Shown: positions 8,835 to 17,105 of the stretch, piece after piece
Layout: the number at the start of each line of letters is the position of its first letter
Position numbering within the stretch: the first letter of the stretch is position 1
Source: JANWHZ01 sp964527385
GTDB taxonomy: Bacteria; Patescibacteriota; Saccharimonadia; Saccharimonadales; UBA4665
Direction of reading: 5' to 3'
NCBI GenBank assembly: GCA_964527385.1
Contig: CAZGPZ010000002.1
Location: 1-52,343, forward strand
Length of the DNA stretch: 52,343 nt
Translations under genes and position numbers: made by a program
The notes under the pieces: generated by a model
What the model was told of the DNA's origin: nothing
Databases searched by the model: none
The model's input: the letters and a program-made list of their open reading frames with translations, nothing else

Positions 8835-10433
8835 TTACCGCGAAGTAGTACTATTTACTTTTGATTCCACTTCGTTAATTTGCTCCTGGGTAAGCGGCAC
8901 CCATGGCGAACCGTTCGGGTCAGATGAAGCCGCCGCTGGGCTGTCCCCTTCTGTCCACCATTTTGCCTGGAATGGCACGCCGTTGAAAAGAACACGGTCA
9001 CCAGTGTTATACATCGCTGTTCCCCGCCAGTCAGGGTACGTTCCGGCAGGCAATGTCGGTTGGGGAATTGGCTTTTCACCTGGTAGCACGGGACCAATCA
9101 GCTCCCAGGGTGTTTGCCACGATTGCAGTACTGGGTTATCAGGCGTATCTCCCTGCGTCCACCATTTCGCACGGTAGACGTTGTGATGCCATACAACCTT
9201 TGTGCCGGCAAGGTACGAGCCGGCTACCGACCAGATTTGGTAAGGACTGGTACGAGGATCATCTGGTGCATCCGCGGCTTGTGCGCTCTGGTCGGCGACC
9301 GTAATGGTGTTGGCACTGAGTGAAATACTCCCATCGAAGCCTTTGCTTAGCTGCGCCGCAAACGCCTGGCTTGCCTGAGCGACCCCGCTGCATGAATCAG
9401 AAACCACCTTGACGTATACATAATTGCTGCCGCACGCGATGTCGCGGTTCGCTGACCACATCGACATTCTTCCAATGCCATGTGCCATGGCAAACTGGTT
9501 GAATGACGTGGCGTCTTCAAGGGTGAAGGTCTCGTCTTCGAAGTCATTTTGGCCGATCATCGGCGTTGCGCCAATCTTGGACCAAATCGATTTTGAGCTA
9601 AGATACGTTTTCTGCTGCTTGTACAGGATACCGAGCTGGCGTACTGTCTGTGCCAATGCGCTCTCTGATGCCGTAAGCATCGTCTGCCCGCTTTCCAAAC
9701 TGCCGCCGTAGTCCATGGTCATGACATTGATGCCAGCCAAATCGACACCATGAGACAATAACTGAGCAATGGCGTTCGTGCCGTCTTCGGTGAGCCCCTG
9801 CGGTGCAACTGGTAACGTTACCCAAACCGCTAAGCTTTTACCTTGCTCCCGGCGCATGGATTGCAGCCCGGCAATAGCCGACGCGCGGCGTGCGGCAGCT
9901 AGCTGGTCCGTCAGCCCGCCGCCCTCCAGGTCGAGATCAATCGTGTCGAGGTTGTACCGGTCAATAACTGACTGATAAGCCTCTTTAAGTTTGCCAGCAT
10001 CTGTGCATTTTTGCGCCAACTCGCTGTTGATCCTGCCACCGAACGACACTGCCACGCTGCCGCCTTGCTGCTGCAACCGGGCTATCCGGCGGTCCAGGTC
10101 GAGTGACACATTCGCCTGGTCCAATGTATAGACGCCACCCCATGTCGGTGTGCACGGATTGGAAGTATTCGACGATACGACAAATGACAGCACCGCATCA
10201 CGATTGCTAGTCGTTCCCATCTGTTCGAACGCGAAACGCGGCGTCGCTGTGACATCGACATAGCTCGCGAACCAAGGGCTGCGGCCGGCTTTGGCCTGTG
10301 GCGCATGCAGCTGCTGCAATGCGAACGCCGTGCCCGTGCCCACGCCGGCCACTATCAAAATACCAAGCAAGACACGCCACAGCGACAACCGGCGCCGTGG
10401 TTCCATAGACTGCGTAGACGCGTGCTTCTTCAT
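8835..10433 (-). CDS. Membrane-anchored GH18 (chitinase-like) protein with C-terminal CBM5/12 modules
   Basis: 532 residues. Residues 10-40 form a signal/anchor helix (LSLWRVLLGILIVAGVGTGT). The GH18 barrel follows: SVAVSFGG on beta-3 and DTIDLDLE on beta-4 (D163, D166, D168, catalytic E170). The C terminus has two chitin-binding CBM5/12-like repeats with the AKWWTQGDTP and AKWWTEGDSP signatures. It likely acts outside the cell on chitin-like or poly-GlcNAc polymers. The start codon overlaps the TGA of the upstream glycosyltransferase (ATGA), and GAGGTGG supplies a ribosome-binding site, so synthase and hydrolase are co-translated. It converges on murA with a 6-base gap. Confidence 0.88.
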   Translation of the reverse strand: MKKHASTQSMEPRRRLSLWRVLLGILIVAGVGTGTAFALQQLHAPQAKAGRSPWFASYVDVTATPRFAFEQMGTTSNRDAVLSFVVSSNTSNPCTPTWGGVYTLDQANVSLDLDRRIARLQQQGGSVAVSFGGRINSELAQKCTDAGKLKEAYQSVIDRYNLDTIDLDLEGGGLTDQLAAARRASAIAGLQSMRREQGKSLAVWVTLPVAPQGLTEDGTNAIAQLLSHGVDLAGINVMTMDYGGSLESGQTMLTASESALAQTVRQLGILYKQQKTYLSSKSIWSKIGATPMIGQNDFEDETFTLEDATSFNQFAMAHGIGRMSMWSANRDIACGSNYVYVKVVSDSCSGVAQASQAFAAQLSKGFDGSISLSANTITVADQSAQAADAPDDPRTSPYQIWSVAGSYLAGTKVVWHHNVYRAKWWTQGDTPDNPVLQSWQTPWELIGPVLPGEKPIPQPTLPAGTYPDWRGTAMYNTGDRVLFNGVPFQAKWWTEGDSPAAASSDPNGSPWVPLTQEQINEVESKVNSTTSR

Positions 10434-12730
10434 GATATGGCCACCTCTTCCTGGAGTACTGCCTGGGAATCCAGCTCCTGCGCGCCAAGTGGCACTGTCG
10501 CCTCTGCGTCGCCATGGTACAATACCGCCCTCCAATCAAGTGCGGGTTCAGCAGCCAGCGTCATCTGTGCCGGTGCCTTTGGGTATGTCGTGACATACAT
10601 CCAACCGGTCAAGCCGTGCCAAACATCAACGAGTGTGTTCATGACGCCAATATACGCAAGAATCGCCCACGTCGCGACTGCCGCGTTGAACCCTGCAAAA
10701 GCCGCGTTCGCCCAATTGTGCGCTGACACATCACGCCACACCGTAAACGCTGAGAAACCAACGATGAACAGCGGCACAACTACATAGAGCATCGGTGATA
10801 TGGTGCGATCCTTTACTTTCGGCGTACGGGCAAATGGTATTTTCTTGCCCGTAAGCGCTTGTTGTACCGACTTCAACACGCCAGCCAGATTGACGGGCAG
10901 GAGGATAAGGTTGAAACCGTAAATCCGTAAGATATCGGTCCGCCGGTATCCTGAATATTTCAAGTCGCTCGACATCGCCCAGAAATACGGTAGCGCCGCC
11001 AATAGCACGAACGGGCTGAGCAAACGGCCGTCATACGGATATGCCAATATAAATATCAGCCCGAAACTTGACCAAGCAATCGACGCCAGGTAATTCAGCC
11101 GCAACAGGATTTCGGTTTTCGATACGAGCTCGCCGCGGTATTTGCGCTCGCGTATCTGTGCCAAGAACTTCGGCAAGATGATAAGCCCGCCATTAGCCCA
11201 GCGCCGTCGTTGCACGACCAGTGACCCAAAATCTGGCGGTGTCGCACTATAACTCAAGCGTTCGGGGTAGTTCACTAGCTTCCATCCGTGCAAAGCTAGG
11301 TCGATGCTGGATTCAGTATCCTCGATGACCGTCCTGTCTTGTATAAAGCGGCGGATCTCGAACCCGCCAACCCATTCCGACTCGGCAATGTCGTCCAGCG
11401 CCTTCTTGCGGATGACCGCGTTCGCGCCGACCCAGAATGTTGCCCCGTAATAACTCATTCCTTGGTGCAGGATGTGTTGGACGTCGGTCGTTGCCCCAGC
11501 CAAGCGCTCTATGCGGGTAGCCGCGCCCCTGAAGGATGAGTAGGGCGTCTGCGTGACGGCGACGCGCGCGTTGTCAGGCTGCTGCAAGAAGTAGACCAGG
11601 CGCAGGCAGTATTCACGCAACAGTATCGAATCGGCGTCCAGCGTGAGCAAGAAATCACTGTCAGGAAACATCACCGTACGCTGGCCCGCTTCCGCCGCTG
11701 GCAACAGCACCGTCCCCGCCGGTGTTTCCTGTACTCGGAATGATCTGCCCATAAGCCCAATATACGAATTCAGGTTCATGGCTTTGTTAGGGTCATGCGA
11801 CAACGACGCATACTGTTTGCGTTCGAACGTGGTCATATCCGCCTGGAAGATCCAGGATAGCCGGCGGTATAGCTGCGCGCCACGCCGGGCTGACAGCCGC
11901 GCCCCTTCAGCACGCGCTGCCGCCAAGGCTTCGCTCGCCAACGATAACTCCTTTGCCAGCCCACGTAGCACCTGGCCAGCAAAGAAAGCGTCAACATGAT
12001 CGTCTGTTGATTCATGTGAGGCTTGCGTTTCCAGCCACTGGCTTGCCCACGCGTATTCATCCGCCAATTCGCCAATGGCAGCAGCGGGCATGTATTGTAC
12101 CGCGCGATACTTCCTGACAAATTTCTTGAGTGCTTTTTCAAACCGCAAGCGAGGCTCCGAGAGCAGGTCGGTGATGTCACTGCAGATACGCCTCGTCGCC
12201 GCCAGCCGTTCGGCTGCCGCAGCACCCGCTGGACTGGGGTTATCGTCGACCAAAAGAACAATCCGCATTTTCGGGTATTCCTGCAACGCCGCTGACAGAA
12301 GTGTCTTGCGCACAACTGTCGGCTCTTCGCTATATGATGGAACGAGGACGGTTATCGATGGTTGGTGCTCAGAAAAATACCGCTCAAGTTCCGCTCGCGG
12401 CACACGGACATGATTGCTGAAGCGCTGCAATGCGCCTTGCCTGGTTATCAAGTAGATAAGCGCTGAGAGAGTCAAAAATGTCATCACCACCAGGTAACAG
12501 ACTGCTTCCATGGTGAACTGGAAGCTGTGCGGGCCTTCAAAGAACTGGCGGATAATAGTCGATACCACGTAGAGGATCCACATTGACAACGTCACAACGA
12601 TAGCAATACGGCTAAATGCTATCTTCTTGGTTGACGGTCTCTCGTGTACCCGCGCGAGTGGCATCGTCCGCTTTTCGGTCCCCCACTGCCGCCTCCGTTT
12701 TGCTTGGTTCGGATGCTTTTTGCCCAACAT
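10430..12730 (-). CDS. Membrane GT2 polysaccharide synthase (cellulose/chitin-synthase-like)
   Basis: 766 residues. Two N-terminal membrane helices (about 25-85) are followed by a GT2 domain containing VLVPSYSEEP, LLVDDN, LTLDADSILL (DxD), TVIEDTES (catalytic Asp) and QRRRW (QxxRW), with at least five helices towards the C terminus. This is the architecture of processive beta-glycan synthases that polymerise and export a sugar. A long insertion of about 150 residues between VDDN and DAD is unusual. GGAGGG lies about 12 bases before the ATG at 12730. It is the first gene of an operon with the GH18 protein. The sugar donor cannot be read from the sequence. Confidence 0.88.
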   Translation of the reverse strand: MLGKKHPNQAKRRRQWGTEKRTMPLARVHERPSTKKIAFSRIAIVVTLSMWILYVVSTIIRQFFEGPHSFQFTMEAVCYLVVMTFLTLSALIYLITRQGALQRFSNHVRVPRAELERYFSEHQPSITVLVPSYSEEPTVVRKTLLSAALQEYPKMRIVLLVDDNPSPAGAAAAERLAATRRICSDITDLLSEPRLRFEKALKKFVRKYRAVQYMPAAAIGELADEYAWASQWLETQASHESTDDHVDAFFAGQVLRGLAKELSLASEALAAARAEGARLSARRGAQLYRRLSWIFQADMTTFERKQYASLSHDPNKAMNLNSYIGLMGRSFRVQETPAGTVLLPAAEAGQRTVMFPDSDFLLTLDADSILLREYCLRLVYFLQQPDNARVAVTQTPYSSFRGAATRIERLAGATTDVQHILHQGMSYYGATFWVGANAVIRKKALDDIAESEWVGGFEIRRFIQDRTVIEDTESSIDLALHGWKLVNYPERLSYSATPPDFGSLVVQRRRWANGGLIILPKFLAQIRERKYRGELVSKTEILLRLNYLASIAWSSFGLIFILAYPYDGRLLSPFVLLAALPYFWAMSSDLKYSGYRRTDILRIYGFNLILLPVNLAGVLKSVQQALTGKKIPFARTPKVKDRTISPMLYVVVPLFIVGFSAFTVWRDVSAHNWANAAFAGFNAAVATWAILAYIGVMNTLVDVWHGLTGWMYVTTYPKAPAQMTLAAEPALDWRAVLYHGDAEATVPLGAQELDSQAVLQEEVAIS

Positions 12731-12928
12731 AATACAGTCATACCCTCCGGTTCAGTCGCGCAATTAATACGCATGCAGCCTCCACCACTACAACGCTTAC
12801 GTTATATCTATAGTAGAGATTTGAGTTTTTTGCAACCTGCATTTTATCTTTAACACGGTTTTTGCATTTAAACGATACACAAGCACAACTATTTTACTTT
12901 CTACCAAACCTAGTCCACTATAGTTGCA
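12731..12928. promoter_or_regulatory. Divergent promoter region between synthase and xylanase genes
   Basis: About 200 AT-rich bases between divergent genes. A TATAGT hexamer at 12919-12924 ends only 4 bases before the xylanase ATG. No open reading frame in this gap looks real. Confidence 0.4.
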
Positions 12929-14719
12929 ATGAGCATAAGAGGGTATGCGCCAATCTTCCGGCATTGGGCGGTAATACCAGCATGCGTGGTATTCCTGCTC
13001 GTTACCGCTTGGGCACAACCTACCGACGACGTGTCTGGCACGCGTGTCCCTACACAGACGCGCGCCCCGGGTGCGCAGCCAGCCGTCAAGGGCAGCTCAA
13101 CGGTTCACTCGGCATTGGGCGGCACCGCCGTTGGGCCGCATTGGCAACTCGCTGGTGTCACGGCGACCCCGACTGGCCTGGATATCACCTATAGCGGCCT
13201 GGCGATCGTCAACCAGGACGGCACGCCGAACCAGGACAATCCCCCGGTCAATTTGTACGGAACCGCGTTGCAGGTCCGCGGGGATTTCAGCGTGGCATTC
13301 CAGTTATCCGATATAACCGGCGAATCCATTGTCAGCCTATACGGAACACCACCACTAGTAGAAGACGAGTTCCGCGCCGAGGAAGGCACGCTTGCAATGA
13401 GTTTCAACGGCAGCATATTCAGCGCAGCCGTCAGCGAACAACCCGACGGTACCGGCATCGAGCACACACAACATACGGTTAGCACGGGCACGAAGCATTC
13501 CCTGACAGTCACTGACGAAAACGGCAAGCTAGCATTCACCGTCGACGGCACCTCGGCTGGCGCGCCGATCGACGACCATGGCATTTTCGCGCGTGGCACG
13601 GTGTTTTTTGGTTTTGAAGCAGCGCAGCCTGACGGGCATTTCCACCTAGCCCTACCAACCTATGCTCCTATTAACGGCGGGAACGTGGACCAGGCAGACA
13701 CCCGGGTGCAGCACATTCGCCAAGACCCGTCAGGATTCGCGGCACTTGCTCAGAAGCGAAGGCCAGGATTCCTGGTTGGCGCGAGCATTGCGCTCGGGCC
13801 TATGGTCGCCGATACCGCCTACGGCCAAATACTTGGGAACTTCAATGTAGTCACGACCGAAAATGCCGGCAAATTCCAAACTATCCACCCGCTCGAAGGC
13901 AACAAACCAGAAGATTACAACTTTGCTGACATGGATGCAATTGTTTCCATCGCGCGCCAAGCCGGCATGAAAGTACACGGTCATACGCTCGTTTTCGGCG
14001 AGGCGAACCCGGCATGGCTGCAGAAACTCGCGTCACGCGATCCAAGCCGGTTGCAACAGGTAATGACCGAGCACATTGCCACTGTTGTCAGGCATTACAA
14101 GGACCAGGTCGAAGGTTGGGACGTTATCAACGAACCGCTCGCCGATTACGGCACGGCAGCGGGCACCTACGGGCTTCGGCAGAATATATGGTACAAAGCA
14201 ATGGGGCCAAACTATATTGTCCGGGCGTTGCAATCAGCCCATGCGGCCGACCCATCGGCAGGGCTATGGATCAACGAGTTCGGCCTGGAAACCGACGATG
14301 ACCGGTTCAACCAAATGCTCGACCTCGTCCGCTGGCTGCAATCCCAACACGTACCACTGACTGGCATCGGCTTCCAGGCACATATCGATAGAGGCGATAC
14401 CATCGACAATGATACGCATATTGATACTGCGAAGCTGGCGTCGCGATTCGCGGCACTGCAAAAACTAGGACTGAAAGCCCGTATCTCAGAGCTGGATATC
14501 ACCAGCGGGCAGGAAACGCTCGCCTATGGTGACATCGTGCATGCATGCCTGGTATCGCCTGCGTGCGTGGGTGTGACTATCTGGGGCGTAACCGATGCCT
14601 ACAGTTCATCGGGTTCGCTTGGGCCAGAAGGTGTCCTTGTAACCGGCACCGGCCTGCCGTGGAACGCCCAGGAAAAACCACTGCCAGGCGTGGCAGCTAT
14701 CCAAAACGCCCTGAAGTAA
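12929..14719 (+). CDS. Secreted GH10 endo-beta-1,4-xylanase with N-terminal lectin-like domain
   Basis: 596 residues. A signal peptide or anchor (residues 10-28, WAVIPACVVFLLVTAWA) is followed by a concanavalin-like beta domain (about 60-240). The rest is a GH10 barrel: GHTLVFGEANPAW, WDVINEPL with acid/base Glu402, and ARISELDITS with nucleophile Glu521. GH10 enzymes cleave beta-1,4-xylan internally. All catalytic residues are present, so it should be active. It lies between two glycan synthase genes on the opposite strand and converges on the second with a 5-base gap. The substrate assignment rests on the family; action on a related self-made glycan cannot be excluded. Confidence 0.9.
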   Translation: MSIRGYAPIFRHWAVIPACVVFLLVTAWAQPTDDVSGTRVPTQTRAPGAQPAVKGSSTVHSALGGTAVGPHWQLAGVTATPTGLDITYSGLAIVNQDGTPNQDNPPVNLYGTALQVRGDFSVAFQLSDITGESIVSLYGTPPLVEDEFRAEEGTLAMSFNGSIFSAAVSEQPDGTGIEHTQHTVSTGTKHSLTVTDENGKLAFTVDGTSAGAPIDDHGIFARGTVFFGFEAAQPDGHFHLALPTYAPINGGNVDQADTRVQHIRQDPSGFAALAQKRRPGFLVGASIALGPMVADTAYGQILGNFNVVTTENAGKFQTIHPLEGNKPEDYNFADMDAIVSIARQAGMKVHGHTLVFGEANPAWLQKLASRDPSRLQQVMTEHIATVVRHYKDQVEGWDVINEPLADYGTAAGTYGLRQNIWYKAMGPNYIVRALQSAHAADPSAGLWINEFGLETDDDRFNQMLDLVRWLQSQHVPLTGIGFQAHIDRGDTIDNDTHIDTAKLASRFAALQKLGLKARISELDITSGQETLAYGDIVHACLVSPACVGVTIWGVTDAYSSSGSLGPEGVLVTGTGLPWNAQEKPLPGVAAIQNALK

Positions 14720-14724
14720 GCGTG

Positions 14725-16077
14725 CTACGCCTTGGCGGCTTGGCCGGCGCGGGCGGGCGAAATCCACGTTTGCGCCTCTGGCCGGTGAATGATTTTCTTG
14801 TAATTGACCAAACAGCGGATAACCGCGCTAATCTGGACGACATCCATCGCGAAGAAAATGACGTACATCGGGATAGCTTGGAGGCTCATGACGAATTTCT
14901 CGCGGCGAGCCAAATATTCATCTGGCCATACCGTCCATAGGATATAAAAGGTAATGATGAGGTACGCGCCGACGAATATCCACGGCGTACCGTAGGCAAT
15001 ACTCAAGTAGACGACGTAACACATGATGACCGGCTCCATCAGCAGCAAGAGTTCGCTGAAAACAGCCATTGGCAAACGGTAAAAGGTCAACAGATAGCCG
15101 TATTTGCGGTGGTCGGTATTGGCAACAAGGCGGCGGTGCTTAAGCAGGTTCTGCAGGCTGCCCATCTTCCAACGGTAGCGCTGGCGCAACAGTGCTTTGT
15201 ACGTCTGGACCCCTTCGGTCATGGCGGCCACATCAGCCCCATAGACGATACGGTAGTCACGGTTGCCTTTCATATCGACCAGCTTGATGCTCAGGCCGAT
15301 ATCCTCGGTTAGCGTGTCCGTGTCATAAAAGCCGGCACGGCGCAGGACTTTGGTACGGTATGTCGATGCGACGCCGCCGATGATGAATTCGCAGTTTACT
15401 AGGGTGTAGAACTTCTTTGAACGATATGCGATCATATGCTCGAAGCGCTGCAACATACCGAGCCATGACCCGCTCGCCATGATACGGACGTTCGCGCCGA
15501 CTCCAATAACCCTTGGGTCATTGAAATACTTGACAGCGTGTTCGATCGCCGTTGGCTCAAGAATGGAGTCGGCATCGAGGGTCATCACGAGTTGCCCGCG
15601 CACATGGTTGCGAAGCGCATTGTTCAGCGCCGAGCCTTTGCCGGCGTTCGCCTGCGTCACAAGCACAATCCGTTGGCGCGCCAGGTCCGCACGGACAAAG
15701 CGCCGCATCAGCTTGGAACCCCGCTTGTAGCGCGACATATACGTCTGGGTGCGCAACAGCGGTGAACGTTGTATATAGCGCCGCACGATTTGGGCAGTGC
15801 GGTCGGTTGACCCATCATCGACAATAATGACCTCTATACGCTTGTAAGTACTGGCACGGACTGAGTCGAGCGTCCGGGCGATACCAGCTTCTTCGTTGTG
15901 CGCCGCCATGATAACGCTGACGAGCGGGCGGCGTTTCCGCGGCAAAGTAGAAGCATCTGGTGCCGGCTTGCGGAATTTCAGGATGTCATAAATATTGGCG
16001 CTGACGATATACAGCCCCAGGTGCAGCATATTTACGCTGTTGGCAACAAGCAGGAGATAAAAGAAAAATTCTCTCAT
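14725..16077 (-). CDS. Membrane GT2 glycosyltransferase (PgaC/hyaluronan-synthase-like)
   Basis: 450 residues. An N-terminal helix (5-30) is followed by a GT2 core: VSVIMAAHNEEAGIARTLDS, VIIVDDGSTDRT, MTLDADSILEP (DxD), LTEDIGLSIKL (catalytic Asp) and RQRYRW (QxxRW). Three or more helices form the C terminus. Size and motif spacing resemble poly-beta-1,6-GlcNAc synthase PgaC and hyaluronan synthases. The ATG at 16077 lies one base after the TAG of the sortase gene, so the two are translationally coupled. The polysaccharide deacetylases nearby would fit partial deacetylation of a GlcNAc polymer (inference). Confidence 0.88.
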   Translation of the reverse strand: MREFFFYLLLVANSVNMLHLGLYIVSANIYDILKFRKPAPDASTLPRKRRPLVSVIMAAHNEEAGIARTLDSVRASTYKRIEVIIVDDGSTDRTAQIVRRYIQRSPLLRTQTYMSRYKRGSKLMRRFVRADLARQRIVLVTQANAGKGSALNNALRNHVRGQLVMTLDADSILEPTAIEHAVKYFNDPRVIGVGANVRIMASGSWLGMLQRFEHMIAYRSKKFYTLVNCEFIIGGVASTYRTKVLRRAGFYDTDTLTEDIGLSIKLVDMKGNRDYRIVYGADVAAMTEGVQTYKALLRQRYRWKMGSLQNLLKHRRLVANTDHRKYGYLLTFYRLPMAVFSELLLLMEPVIMCYVVYLSIAYGTPWIFVGAYLIITFYILWTVWPDEYLARREKFVMSLQAIPMYVIFFAMDVVQISAVIRCLVNYKKIIHRPEAQTWISPARAGQAAKA

Positions 16078-16078
16078 G

Positions 16079-16654
16079 CTATTCCACCTTCACCAACTTG
16101 AACGTGAACATTTGCCGGTCCTGGAAGAACAGCCCGGTACACGTCTGGATCGTCAGTATAGGCGCGCCAGTATAGTGAAAAACAGAGTCGTCATTAGGGT
16201 CAGTGACGCGCGAACCGGTAAATACATAGGTGAAGGTGTGGCCATTTGACGTCTTGATAATAGCAGTCGCGCCCGGTTTGATAACGTGCAGCGTCGCGAA
16301 TACGCCCCATCGGTAATGCCCGTAGAGGAACGTGCTGCCGCTTTGGTCGTTCGGCGGCGGCGTGATGGTGGCATACTGTACCTTGTCGAGAGTAAGCGTC
16401 CATGTTTTGCTCTGGCTATCATAATAGCCATTGATAATCTGGAGCGACAGCTTCAAGCTGGGTATATCAATATGAACCGGATCGCCGCTGATAACATTTG
16501 GCTTTGCCGGTGCCCAAACCACAGCATTATGCGTATTAGGGACAACATTGGCTGACGCTTCGTATAAGCGCAGCCACCACAAACCCAGGCCAATGGCCAC
16601 GAGAACAATGCCCAGGGCGAGCTGTATCTTGATAGACGAAAGACGCTTTGTCAT
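16079..16654 (-). CDS. Sortase
   Basis: 191 residues with an N-terminal membrane helix (12-30). The sortase triad is visible: His113 in YGHYRWG, Cys172 in ILTIQTCTG (TLxTC motif) and Arg180 in FFQDRQMF. Sortases cleave LPXTG-like signals of exported proteins and join them to an amine on the cell surface. A 58-residue LPNTG protein is encoded just upstream on the same strand and is the obvious candidate substrate. The downstream GT2 gene is coupled to it. The class is uncertain (E/F-like by size). No clear ribosome-binding site or promoter directly precedes the ATG. Confidence 0.9.
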   Translation of the reverse strand: MTKRLSSIKIQLALGIVLVAIGLGLWWLRLYEASANVVPNTHNAVVWAPAKPNVISGDPVHIDIPSLKLSLQIINGYYDSQSKTWTLTLDKVQYATITPPPNDQSGSTFLYGHYRWGVFATLHVIKPGATAIIKTSNGHTFTYVFTGSRVTDPNDDSVFHYTGAPILTIQTCTGLFFQDRQMFTFKLVKVE

Positions 16655-16663
16655 AAGTATTCC

Positions 16664-16706
16664 AAAAAAAGAAAAAGGTACTCTGGAGCCACACCCTCCG
16701 AGTACC
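16664..16706 (-). terminator. Terminator/attenuator between LPNTG gene and sortase
   Basis: On the minus strand, a stem of GGTACTC (16706-16700) pairing with GAGTACC (16683-16677), extended by a GGA/TCC pair, is followed by a run of about 13 mostly T residues. It lies between the LPNTG gene and the sortase start, so it may limit read-through and keep substrate in excess of enzyme. Confidence 0.8.
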
Positions 16707-16735
16707 TTTGCTGGTTTAAAACGCCGAACGGACTA

Positions 16736-16912
16736 TTACGCCTTGTACGAGCGCTTCATAGCGATGCGCACAACAGTTGACAGAAGCACTGCGCCACCAA
16801 CTGCAATAGTGACCAACGCAGCGACTGTCAGGGCGACGTTCCCGCCGGTGTTTGGCAAAACAACAGCGCCTACACCCGTTGCCGTCGTTGAACCTAAAAC
16901 TTTACCATACAT
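16736..16912 (-). CDS. 58-residue LPNTG-motif surface protein
   Basis: ATG at 16912, stop TAA at 16738-16736. It begins MYGKVLGSTTATGVGAVV, followed by LPNTG (residues 19-23), a hydrophobic helix (about 26-48) and a basic tail ending KRSYKA. This is the canonical cell-wall sorting signal, but with only 18 residues before it and no classical signal peptide; the helix itself may target the membrane. After cleavage only about 22 residues would be displayed. AGAGGT-type purines precede the start, and TTTACA-17 bases-TAAGAT lies further upstream. The sortase gene follows on the same strand after a terminator. Confidence 0.8.
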   Translation of the reverse strand: MYGKVLGSTTATGVGAVVLPNTGGNVALTVAALVTIAVGGAVLLSTVVRIAMKRSYKA

Positions 16913-17105
16913 CTCTTCTGACCTCTTACGTGTTATTTCCCCATCATCTTACACTATATGTGCAAATTTGTAAATACTATATTATTATATGCTTATGCTT
17001 ACTCTGTTTTTTTTGATATTTGCGCGTGCCGTTGTTGTGGTATGATACGTGCAAGCAATAACAGGTTAACTTCGTGGCTCGGTGGAACCCACAAAAAGGT
17101 ATCAC

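Noticed and set aside
16548..16973. 141-codon open frame on the plus strand over the LPNTG gene
   Set aside because: The minus strand has a coherent LPNTG sorting signal, and the plus-strand product has no recognisable feature.
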